From positions 1 to 32,828 of the forward strand of contig JAUNJN010000027.1 in NCBI GenBank assembly GCA_030533235.1: a stretch of DNA of 32,828 nucleotides. Reading direction: 5' to 3'. Positions 25,690 through 32,815 of this stretch are shown here, in pieces. The stretch is from Eubacteriales bacterium (GTDB lineage Bacteria > Bacillota > Clostridia > Lachnospirales > Lachnospiraceae). The position numbers and the translations under genes were made by a program. Numbering within the stretch: the stretch's first letter is position 1; each line of letters opens with the position of its first letter. Below the pieces are notes generated by a model. That model worked only from the letters and a program-made list of their open reading frames with translations, did not search any database and was not told the origin of the DNA.

Positions 25690-26106
25690 CTACTTATAAG
25701 ATGCGCAATTATTCGGAGTCTCATATACTGTCGTGACAATTACATGATATCCTTTTTTCTGCATCTTCTCGTAAAAATATTTTGCGAAGTTTTCTGCCGT
25801 CGGACGAAAATCGACTTCAATTATGCGAAACTGTTCTTCCTTCAAGGCATCCATCGTTTTTGGTCTTAAGCTCCCTTTCTCGATGATGAAACTATGATCC
25901 AAATCTTCGGTCATCTCGTTCAGGTCCTTTTTCAGCTTTGAGAAATCTACAATCATTCCCCGATTGGTTCCTGTTTCATTTAAGCTCTCTCTTCCGACCT
26001 CAACCTCAATTTTCCATCGGTGTCCGTGAATATTTGCACACTTTCCCTCATACCCATGTAAAAAATGGGCGCTGTCAAAGCATGCATTTGTTTTTAATGT
26101 ATACAT
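25690..26106 (-). CDS. queD: 6-Carboxy-5,6,7,8-tetrahydropterin synthase
   Basis: Converts dihydroneopterin triphosphate to 6-carboxytetrahydropterin. 138 aa, family length. Zinc ligands are H14 (FDSAHFL) and H27 and H29 (IHGHRW); C23 is the catalytic cysteine. The C-terminal YETPNNCASY contains the substrate-binding glutamate. It is the first gene of queD-queE-folE-queC, with AAAAGGAGAG before the ATG, and is preceded by an attenuator-type leader (26151-26245). Confidence 0.96.
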   Translation of the reverse strand: MYTLKTNACFDSAHFLHGYEGKCANIHGHRWKIEVEVGRESLNETGTNRGMIVDFSKLKKDLNEMTEDLDHSFIIEKGSLRPKTMDALKEEQFRIIEVDFRPTAENFAKYFYEKMQKKGYHVIVTTVYETPNNCASYK

Positions 26107-26150
26107 AGTCTCTCCTTTTCATGATTTGATCGCATTTTCTCGTATAAAGC

Positions 26151-26184
26151 AAAAACCCGCAAGCACAACAACGTACTTACGGGT
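26151..26184 (-). terminator. Leader terminator (attenuator) before queD
   Basis: Twelve contiguous pairs (two G-U) between ACCCGTAAGTAC (26184-26173) and GTGCTTGCGGGT (26166-26155), a six-base loop, then TTTT-GC-TTT. It is 45 bases before the queD start and about 70 after the thrC stop, so it can end thrC read-through and act as the expression platform of the leader. Confidence 0.85.
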
Positions 26185-26245
26185 AATTATCCATAATTGT
26201 TGTCCGAGTTTTATTTATAGACAGGATGGTACAAATGAACTGTCT
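26185..26245 (-). promoter_or_regulatory. Candidate preQ1-type riboswitch aptamer and antiterminator of the queDE-folE-queC operon
   Basis: The stem AGACAG/CTGTCT (26245-26240 with 26224-26219) closes a 15-base loop that begins TTC and contains ACC. It is followed by TATAAATAAAACT, very like the A-rich tail of preQ1-I aptamers. The loop TTGT (26234-26231) can pair with ACAA (26203-26200), giving an H-type pseudoknot with the A-rich segment as its third loop. The same ACAACAA (26203-26197) can instead pair with TTGTTGT (26171-26165) in the terminator, an antiterminator. The P2 helix and the loop lengths do not match the class I consensus exactly, so class assignment is uncertain; the location and mutually exclusive pairings support a riboswitch. 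Confidence 0.55.
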
Positions 26246-26246
26246 T

Positions 26247-26278
26247 ATTATATTATATGCCTAAAAATTCCTTAACAA
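26247..26278 (-). promoter_or_regulatory. Promoter of the queD operon overlapping the thrC stop codon
   Basis: Two overlapping perfect TATAAT hexamers (26257-26252 and 26252-26247) contain the thrC TAA stop. TTGTTA (26278-26273) lies 15 or 20 bases upstream, not the ideal 17. Initiation would fall at the first bases of the predicted aptamer. Confidence 0.5.
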
Positions 26279-27740
26279 CTAACGGCATATCTTCCTTGTC
26301 ACATACGGTTGTATGACGAACCGGTGCCGTACGAATATCTTCAATTGCCTGTGGAATCTTCACTCCCGAAAGCTTGTTTAGCTCATCCACGAGCTCAAAA
26401 TCTGTCCTGCTGTCATATGCACCGTCAATCGCATTCATAACGCTACGGGTAAACTTGTATGGACTTGCCGTAGAAGCAATGACCGTCGGTGTCTGATCGT
26501 TCGTATCCTTCATATATTTCTCATATACTGTCGCAGCAACAGCCGTATGAGTATCCATAATGTACCCATCCGATACATAAATCTTCCGAATCGTCTCAGC
26601 GGTCTCTTTCTCGGATGCATAATTACCATAAAAATCTACGAGTTCTGCCTTCATCTCATCCGTGATTGTATATTCACCCTTGCTTGTCAAGTCGGACATC
26701 ATAGCTTTATTCTTATTCGCATCATTGCCGGCAATACGATAAATCAAGCGCTCCAAATTGCTGGAAATCAGAATATCCATGGAAGGGGACGTTGTCAGAA
26801 TAAAATCACGATTTCGATCATACTTACCCGTCACAAAAAAGTCATACAATACTTTATTATCATTGGAAGCACATATAAATTTGTGAATCGGAAGTCCCAT
26901 CTGCTTTGCGTAATATGCTGCAAGAATATTGCCAAAGTTACCTGTAGGAACAACGACATTAATCTCATTACCGGCCTTAATTACTCCGTCTGCCACAAGT
27001 CTTGTATATGCATATACGTAATAAACAATCTGCGGAACCAAACGTCCGATATTAATAGAGTTTGCGGAAGAAAACTGGAATCCGTTTACAGCAAGGTATG
27101 CTCCAAACTCTGCATCAGAGAACATCTTCTTTACACCTGTCTGTGCATCATCAAAGTTACCTGTAATACCGACTACGAATGTATTGTCACCCTTTTGGGT
27201 AATCATCTGCTTCTCCTGAATCGGGCTAACACCATTTTTCGGATAAAATACGATAATACGTGTACCCGGTACATCCGCAAATCCTGCAAGCGCTGCCTTG
27301 CCGGTATCTCCTGAAGTTGCCGTCAGAATTACAATTTCATTTTTAATATTATTTTTCTTAGCAGAGGTTGTTAACAAATATGGAAGAATGGAAAGCGCCA
27401 TGTCCTTAAATGCAATTGTGGATCCATGGAACAGCTCTAAATAATATGCACCGGCCTTATGAACAAGTGGAGCAATCTGCTTTGTGTCAAATTTGTCATC
27501 GTATGCACTGTTGATACAATAGCGAAGCTCTTCCTCCGTAAAATCTGTGAACATGAGCTTCATAACCTGATATGCCACCTCACGGTAATCCAACTTTGCA
27601 AGCTCATCCAAAGACATATCCAATTTCGGCAACTCATCCGGAACAAAAAGCCCTCCTTCATTTGCAAGGCCCTTCAAAATCGCCTCAGAGGCAGTTGCTG
27701 TTTCATTTGCGTTTCTTGTACTTCTGTAGATCAGTTCCAT
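26253..27740 (-). CDS. thrC: Threonine synthase
   Basis: PLP enzyme that converts O-phosphohomoserine to threonine. 495 aa, the long fungal/E. coli-type form. The Schiff-base lysine is K112 in HGSTIAFKDMA; the N-terminal YRSTRNAN and NEGGLFVPDELP, the phosphate-binding TATSGDTGKAAL and VPTGNFGNILA are conserved. GGAG lies seven bases before the ATG. No hom or thrB is adjacent. Its stop codon is embedded in the queD promoter, so the two transcription units are packed without spacing. Confidence 0.97.
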   Translation of the reverse strand: MELIYRSTRNANETATASEAILKGLANEGGLFVPDELPKLDMSLDELAKLDYREVAYQVMKLMFTDFTEEELRYCINSAYDDKFDTKQIAPLVHKAGAYYLELFHGSTIAFKDMALSILPYLLTTSAKKNNIKNEIVILTATSGDTGKAALAGFADVPGTRIIVFYPKNGVSPIQEKQMITQKGDNTFVVGITGNFDDAQTGVKKMFSDAEFGAYLAVNGFQFSSANSINIGRLVPQIVYYVYAYTRLVADGVIKAGNEINVVVPTGNFGNILAAYYAKQMGLPIHKFICASNDNKVLYDFFVTGKYDRNRDFILTTSPSMDILISSNLERLIYRIAGNDANKNKAMMSDLTSKGEYTITDEMKAELVDFYGNYASEKETAETIRKIYVSDGYIMDTHTAVAATVYEKYMKDTNDQTPTVIASTASPYKFTRSVMNAIDGAYDSRTDFELVDELNKLSGVKIPQAIEDIRTAPVRHTTVCDKEDMPLVVKEFLGI

Positions 27741-27840
27741 TCAAAAACTCCTCGCTTCTCTCTATAATCTTATACTTTATTCTTGTATTTGCGTCATCAT
27801 GATATCACATGTTATGTTCAAAAACAACTATTTTTCGGAA

Positions 27841-27869
27841 AAGAAAAAGGACACATGCTTGATGTGCCC
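27841..27869 (-). terminator. Rho-independent terminator of the 3D-domain gene
   Basis: Stem GGGCACAT/ATGTGTCC (eight pairs, one G-U), five-base loop, then TTTTTCTTTTCC on the minus strand, 17 bases after the stop codon. Confidence 0.9.
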
Positions 27870-27885
27870 TCTAATATCATAATGC

Positions 27886-28641
27886 TTACTCTACTAAACG
27901 GAATACCTGAACCGTTTGTCTGCCAAACGCAACTGCTTCTTCGTGTGTATTGAAGTAAATATCCAAGCGATTTCCGTTGATTGCGCCGCCACGATCCTCC
28001 ACAACATACATCACACCGTTGATATTAAGCTGTGTACCAAATGGCATGTTCGAAGGAGCTGCAACCGTGTGACCTGCTGTCGGTGTTACCCCACTCGCAG
28101 TTCTTGGATTCTCGGTATTGCTGTATGCACCACAACATACGGAACAAGGACAATAGGCAGTCAGCTCAAAATCTCCGATATATTCGTATGTGCCATTTGC
28201 ATCTGCATATGTATAAGTAACAGGCTGTGTAGCCGGAGTACTTACAGGTGTTGTCTCGACTTCCTCTACATAATTTGCAGCTGTGAGTGCATCTAATGTC
28301 GCCTGATCCTTACGGTCCGGTCGCTCAGAGGACAGTACATCGTCAACCTGCTTATCAGCAAGCTCCAATCTTGCTAACTGCTCTGTCTGAAAATTAACTT
28401 CCATCATCTCCTCGTGACTGATACCTGCAATTGCAAATGTCTCTGTCACATTTTCCCCATTGACATCCGAAACAGACATCATCACTCCGGTCGGAATGTT
28501 TTTCTCCTGTGCACGGTCAACAAGGGATGTCGCACAAACAACAACCATGGAAGCAACAACTACAGAAGAACCAATCTGTTTACGATACTTACCAAGCGTC
28601 GTCTTCGCATTTGTTTTGATTTTGTTAATGTCAAATTTCAT
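27886..28641 (-). CDS. 3D-domain cell-wall protein (secreted or membrane-anchored)
   Basis: 251 aa. A basic N-terminus and one hydrophobic segment (about 24-42) form a signal peptide or anchor. A helical or linker region rich in acidic residues follows, a Thr/Pro-rich stretch at 130-141, and a C-terminal 3D domain (about 158-251) of the double-psi barrel fold shared with lytic transglycosylase MltA and Bacillus YocH/YabE. The domain shows LTAYCPCSVCCG with four cysteines, TASGVTPTAGHTVAAP, and the conserved aspartates in VVEDRGGAINGNRLDIYF (D216, D227). It likely cleaves or binds peptidoglycan. A consensus promoter and two WalR-like boxes lie upstream. Confidence 0.9.
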   Translation of the reverse strand: MKFDINKIKTNAKTTLGKYRKQIGSSVVVASMVVVCATSLVDRAQEKNIPTGVMMSVSDVNGENVTETFAIAGISHEEMMEVNFQTEQLARLELADKQVDDVLSSERPDRKDQATLDALTAANYVEEVETTPVSTPATQPVTYTYADANGTYEYIGDFELTAYCPCSVCCGAYSNTENPRTASGVTPTAGHTVAAPSNMPFGTQLNINGVMYVVEDRGGAINGNRLDIYFNTHEEAVAFGRQTVQVFRLVE

Positions 28642-28676
28642 TTTACACCTCTGTGTGAATGTTTGTTTTCAAATTT

Positions 28677-28693
28677 GTTACAAAATAATTACA
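28677..28693 (-). promoter_or_regulatory. WalR-box-like repeat downstream of the 3D-gene promoter
   Basis: Minus strand TGTAAT-N5-TGTAAC, a perfect match to the WalR (YycF) consensus TGTWAH-N5-TGTWAH. It lies at about +10 to +27 of the predicted transcript, a position expected for repression. Confidence 0.5.
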
Positions 28694-28709
28694 TTTATCA
28701 CACAAGGCG

Positions 28710-28738
28710 ATTATATTTTATATACTGCAGAATGTCAA
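28710..28738 (-). promoter_or_regulatory. Consensus sigma-A promoter of the 3D-domain gene
   Basis: Minus strand TTGACA (28738-28733), exactly 17 bases, TATAAT (28715-28710): a perfect match in all twelve positions, the best promoter in the window. Start expected near 28703, leader about 60 nt. Confidence 0.92.
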
Positions 28739-28761
28739 GTCCTTTTTTGATGTCAAATTCC

Positions 28762-28795
28762 GACAAAAATGTTACATCAATTTAACATTTTTGTC
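28762..28795 (-). promoter_or_regulatory. 13-bp inverted repeat containing a second WalR-like box
   Basis: GACAAAAATGTTA and TAACATTTTTGTC form a perfect 13-bp repeat around eight bases. Centred in it on the minus strand is TGTTAA-N5-TGTAAC (28787-28771), again a perfect WalR consensus match, at about -68 to -84 of the 3D-gene promoter, an activating position. There is no clear U-tract, and the upstream gene already has its own terminator at 28825-28852. Confidence 0.55.
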
Positions 28796-28824
28796 ACAGC
28801 GTGTCAAAATGCCGTTCGCACATG

Positions 28825-28852
28825 AAAAAAGAAGGACGATTATTCGCCCTTC
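28825..28852 (-). terminator. Rho-independent terminator of the large fusion gene
   Basis: Stem GAAGGGCGA/TCGTCCTTC (nine pairs, one G-U) with loop ATAA that holds the stop codon, then TTTTTT on the minus strand. Confidence 0.9.
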
Positions 28853-31800
28853 TCCTTACGTGCCTCTACTTTCTTGCTTACGGCACTGAAAATATATTTT
28901 GCGCCGATTTCAGCCGCTGTACCATGATTATATACATACGTTTCCGTAAATTTTGTAATCTTTTCCTTATAGCTTGCTGACTGACAAATCAGTTCTTCCG
29001 CCCGTTCCTTCACTGTTGCAATCTGATCAAGCGAAACCGCACAACCAAGCTCTTCACGAATTAAAATATTAAGCGGAACCGTATCGATTTCCTTATATTC
29101 CGGATTCATAACCTTCATCGGTGTATCGACAAACAATACCGGTTTTTTTGTTGCATATGCATATTCGTATGCAATACCCGACCAATCGGTAATCAACAAA
29201 TCCGCTTGGAACACAGAACTGTTTGATGAAAAATCAGTCTGTATTTCAATATTCTCATTGTCTGCAAATCTGGCCTTAAGCTGCTCCATTTTTTCCTTGC
29301 GGTGACGTACATGCTGCGGATGCGGACGTACAATCACATGATAATCGGACGATTTCAATGTATCCAGAATATCATCCAGACAGCTGTCAACAATATTATC
29401 TTCCTGCCAAGACGGTGCAATTAATATCGATTTCGTATCGGATGCTTCTTTCTGCTCCGCCTCATAGGAAGCAACCATATCATCAAACAGGCTGTATCCC
29501 CATTCCACCAGATGCTTCTTCTTTGACTGATATGCAATCTCGGTTTTCTCAATTTCTTCCTTTTGATGCGGACCGACACATAATACTGTGTCATAGTGAT
29601 CCATAGATCCTGTTCGCATCGTAAGATTCAAGCTGTCCATTCCATGCGGAACATAAATGTATTCCACATCATTGCTCACATAGCTTCGTTTAATGTGGAA
29701 GTTTTCAAGATCCGGCATTGTCATCAAAACAACATCCGCTTCCATCTTCATAAATAATGTAATCAGCTTCTTTTCTCCAATATAATATGGCTTAATCTTT
29801 GATTGTGTTTTTGCAAGCTCAAAAATGGCATCGTTCGGATCACTCGTAATGTAATGAATATTTAAGTTTGTATGACCGAGCAAATATTCTATTATTCCCT
29901 TATAGTATTTGTAAAACCCGGTATTTTCGGAATAAAAGACAACATGCTTATTTCCAATACTAAAGAATCGCTTGTAATCCTCTTTTTCACGCTTTGCATA
30001 CTTATTCAGTTCTTTATTTTTATCCCCGCCTACACTCTTTAATGCCGACAGTTCCCGCTTTGACATTTCAAGCTGACTGTAATCCACATATTTCTTCGGA
30101 TTAATAAAGAAATTCAAAATATACATCTGCGCAACAGACATAAGATTACTTGCAATCCAATACACAACGACACCAACAGATACAAACCATCCAAGAAACA
30201 GTGACAAAGCAACCGATAATATCATTGCCCCGTACTGCCCGAATTTTCCTTGTTCAGACTGGAGTACATTGCTCCTATTTTGCGTATAACACATTACCCA
30301 CGCAGACAACGCGGCAAGAATCGGTGAAATAATAGCCGGTCCTCCATAGATCTTCGGAATGATCCGAAGATCAATCCCAAAAAGTAATGTATCAATTCCA
30401 ATCCCGTTCATTGCACCCTTGATTGCATCGATTACAATCATAAGAAGTACAAGCTGAATGACCATAGGGATAACCGAGACAAGCGGATTATACTTTTCTT
30501 TCTTATATAGTTGCGCCTGTCTTTCGGATATTTCCTCCTTATCACCATAATACTTTGCGTTGATTCGGTTGATTTCCGGCTGCATTTTCACCATCTTAAT
30601 GGAATTAAATTGTACCCAGATTGACACCGGAAGCAAAATGAGCTTCGTAAGCAAGGTAAACAGAATAATTGCGAGTCCCATATTACCGACCTGATCGTAA
30701 ATCCATGCAATGATACGCTCAAACGGTATCGCGATCAGACTTCCGAGCCCCTTCTCTTTCTCAAGCTCATAGACAGTTCCCGTCTCACGCATGGTCAACA
30801 TATCCCTTGCATGACCGGTTTGTATATATTCATACATAACAGCCTTGTTATTTAACGCATATAACAGATATCTGCGTTCTCTTACATCGCCGTCCTTATA
30901 AGGAAAAACCTCATCCGATTTGCAATCATCCAAAAGCTTTACATAACCGTCCTGTAAATCAGCATATGAAATCGGGGCATCCGAATACTGAAGCGGATGA
31001 TGCTCATCTACACCCTTGATAAACAGAATCGGATTCTGACGATCAACGCCTTGTGCCTTTCCACCCTCGTATCCGTGATCCGACATAATGAGAATCACTG
31101 AATTATCATACACGCCACTTTCCTTTAGCATATCAAGGTATTTTCTTGTAATTGTCATACAAGCCTGCACGTTCGTCTCATAGGTTGCATCTTCTATCAT
31201 TTCTACCGCCTCGTTATAACGATACGGCGAATGCGCTCCCTGAATATGAATAAACTTAAATGCACGCTGTTGTTTTGTTGTAACGGATCCGGATTTCAAA
31301 AAATTATAAAAGTCTAAATCCACATCCGAAAATGCCTGAACATTTGTATCAAAGTGACGCACATTTTTAAAATCGTCATTATCATATTCGCAATATTCCT
31401 TTACACCATATGGAAGGTATTTAAAACCTGTCGTCCGAAGCAGAAGCTTTGCAAACTGCACTTCCTCAAAGGAAGAATCACCTGTATAGAAAATGTTCTC
31501 AAACCGTTCTGTATTTTCTGCTCTTGGAATTTCGGTCTCATATATACCAATGCTGTAATCCCGCGCTTCTAATTCATGGAATAGCGGTGAATTATTCAAG
31601 GCATTTACGTAATACTCCTCGTAAGGCTCTCCGTTTTCATACCATTGTCCTGTCATAATATACGGAATTGACTGTGATGTATACGGATATGTACTCATCG
31701 TATTTGTATAGTATGTAAAATCATCAAACAATTCGATATAATCCGGACGGTCGTTCATCATTTTACTCATGACACGTGCATCAACACAATCGAGAACAAG

Positions 31801-32418
31801 AATAACAAAGTTTTTGTCCTCTGACATATTTAACATCTGCTCTTCATTTACAAACAGATTGTTTTCCTTTTTCTTATTAGCGCCTTTGACAAAATATACA
31901 ACCGTAAGTGAAATCGCAAGCATCGCAAATACAATCACACAAACGACACGGACAAATGTATAATAGCCGTCTGTTTTCGCAAGCTTATACACAAAGAATG
32001 CCACAAGTGCAAGTATAATCCATAAAATAACCGTCTTAATATTTTGAGAACGAAAAGCACTCCAATCAACAGGTGTACCATCGACCACCGGAATATCCTT
32101 TGCCATGAAGTTACCCTGAATATAAGTTGCCAAAAATGCTACAAAATATATAAACATAGCCAGATTATAGAGCTTGTCGTTAATTAAATATAATACAAAC
32201 AGTGCAAATACACTTGCAAACAGACAAACCAAAAATGTCTTAAATACGACCGGTACAATCATCGTCGCATCAAATACAAATTCTCCTAAGTTATTTGAAA
32301 ACAGCTCAAGCGGTGCATAAAAGCATAGCATAAAGCTCGCTACAACCGAAAGCATGATTCCGGCAAAAAATCGATTTCTTTTATGTTTCCCAAATTTATC
32401 CTTCAAACGTTCCTTCAT
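28840..32418 (-). CDS. Fusion: sulfatase/LTA-synthase-like + YidC/Oxa1-like + CDP-glycerol glycerophosphotransferase-like
   Basis: 1192 aa in one unbroken frame. Residues 16-176 hold five hydrophobic segments after a basic N-terminus. About 203-475 is an alkaline-phosphatase-superfamily (sulfatase/LtaS-type) domain: VILVLDCVDARV (D210), a Thr-rich nucleophile region TYPYTSQSIPYIMTG (T247 likely), H396 (QGAHSPYR) and SDHGYEGG (D447, H448). About 559-775 is a five-helix YidC/Oxa1 domain: LFTLLTKLILLPVSI with K592 where many homologues have the groove arginine, YNPLVSVIPMVIQLVLL, and VVYWIASNLMSVAQ. A lysine-rich linker leads to a TagF-like domain (822-1180) with YVPHGMD (H925), RPHP (1031-1034), TDFSSNSSV and ITDWSGIAYEYA. 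Topology places the sulfatase outside and the transferase in the cytoplasm. Domain assignments are by recognition; substrate and joint function are inferred. Confidence 0.88.
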   Translation of the reverse strand: MKERLKDKFGKHKRNRFFAGIMLSVVASFMLCFYAPLELFSNNLGEFVFDATMIVPVVFKTFLVCLFASVFALFVLYLINDKLYNLAMFIYFVAFLATYIQGNFMAKDIPVVDGTPVDWSAFRSQNIKTVILWIILALVAFFVYKLAKTDGYYTFVRVVCVIVFAMLAISLTVVYFVKGANKKKENNLFVNEEQMLNMSEDKNFVILVLDCVDARVMSKMMNDRPDYIELFDDFTYYTNTMSTYPYTSQSIPYIMTGQWYENGEPYEEYYVNALNNSPLFHELEARDYSIGIYETEIPRAENTERFENIFYTGDSSFEEVQFAKLLLRTTGFKYLPYGVKEYCEYDNDDFKNVRHFDTNVQAFSDVDLDFYNFLKSGSVTTKQQRAFKFIHIQGAHSPYRYNEAVEMIEDATYETNVQACMTITRKYLDMLKESGVYDNSVILIMSDHGYEGGKAQGVDRQNPILFIKGVDEHHPLQYSDAPISYADLQDGYVKLLDDCKSDEVFPYKDGDVRERRYLLYALNNKAVMYEYIQTGHARDMLTMRETGTVYELEKEKGLGSLIAIPFERIIAWIYDQVGNMGLAIILFTLLTKLILLPVSIWVQFNSIKMVKMQPEINRINAKYYGDKEEISERQAQLYKKEKYNPLVSVIPMVIQLVLLMIVIDAIKGAMNGIGIDTLLFGIDLRIIPKIYGGPAIISPILAALSAWVMCYTQNRSNVLQSEQGKFGQYGAMILSVALSLFLGWFVSVGVVVYWIASNLMSVAQMYILNFFINPKKYVDYSQLEMSKRELSALKSVGGDKNKELNKYAKREKEDYKRFFSIGNKHVVFYSENTGFYKYYKGIIEYLLGHTNLNIHYITSDPNDAIFELAKTQSKIKPYYIGEKKLITLFMKMEADVVLMTMPDLENFHIKRSYVSNDVEYIYVPHGMDSLNLTMRTGSMDHYDTVLCVGPHQKEEIEKTEIAYQSKKKHLVEWGYSLFDDMVASYEAEQKEASDTKSILIAPSWQEDNIVDSCLDDILDTLKSSDYHVIVRPHPQHVRHRKEKMEQLKARFADNENIEIQTDFSSNSSVFQADLLITDWSGIAYEYAYATKKPVLFVDTPMKVMNPEYKEIDTVPLNILIREELGCAVSLDQIATVKERAEELICQSASYKEKITKFTETYVYNHGTAAEIGAKYIFSAVSKKVEARKEKGE

Positions 32419-32425
32419 AGTTCCT

Positions 32426-32695
32426 CTACCATATCCTTATATCATCTGACTCCGTTTCTTTTTTGGAGTTTTCTGAAAGACCAAGCTTTTTCGCAAGTAT
32501 TTTTTTTATGCGTCGTCCGTACACACCAACAATCGCCCCCATAGATATCACAATTCCCGAAAGTATCTGAATCAAATATGTAATAACCGACGGATCAATA
32601 TATGCATATCCGTTTAATCCAAACCACAGCATAAATCCTCCAAACAAAAACATGGAAGATAACGCTGTAAATAATATTTTCCGTGCCTTCTTCAT
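32426..32695 (-). CDS. Small two-span membrane protein, partner of the fusion protein
   Basis: About 89 aa, of unknown function. Two hydrophobic segments (about 7-30 and 36-60) are joined by the short external turn GYAYIDPSV, followed by a very basic RRIKKILAKK and an acidic C-terminus, implying both ends in the cytoplasm. Small proteins with a 'YIDPS' turn are, from memory, often found beside alkaline-phosphatase-superfamily genes in envelope-polysaccharide loci. It ends seven bases before the fusion gene, so the two are co-transcribed. The ATG at 32695 has GGAG ten bases upstream; a GTG at 32704 with AAGGAG seven bases upstream is a real alternative. Confidence 0.75.
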   Translation of the reverse strand: MKKARKILFTALSSMFLFGGFMLWFGLNGYAYIDPSVITYLIQILSGIVISMGAIVGVYGRRIKKILAKKLGLSENSKKETESDDIRIW

Positions 32696-32769
32696 AACGT
32701 ACACTCTCCATCTCCTTTTTTATGCCGAAGCACATACTGTAGTAGTTTACTATATATTCATCAAAATTT

Positions 32770-32815
32770 GAAGTGATATTACTTCGGCTGTTAAATGTCA
32801 CAATATTTAACAGCC
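32770..32815. repeat. Two adjacent inverted repeats upstream of the fusion operon
   Basis: GAAGT/ACTTC (32770-32774 with 32781-32785) directly abuts a perfect 11-bp repeat GGCTGTTAAAT/ATTTAACAGCC (32786-32796 with 32805-32815). There is no T-tract on the minus side. They lie 75-120 bp before the small membrane protein, so they may be operators, or a hairpin from a gene beyond the window. Confidence 0.5.

Noticed and set aside
26119-26160. Promoter for queD between the leader terminator and the gene
   Set aside because: TTGTTG or TTGTGC with TTTATA/TATACG match poorly, and such a promoter would bypass the attenuator; the element at the thrC stop is stronger.
26547-27314. 255-codon open frame on the plus strand opposite thrC
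   Set aside because: It is fully antisense to a well-conserved gene, lacks a ribosome site, and its composition (many Cys, Ile, Asn) is that of a shadow frame.
27741-27885. T-box or threonine attenuator before thrC
   Set aside because: No T-box core, no specifier-loop structure and no leader terminator; only the terminator of the preceding gene and a short AT-rich leader are present.
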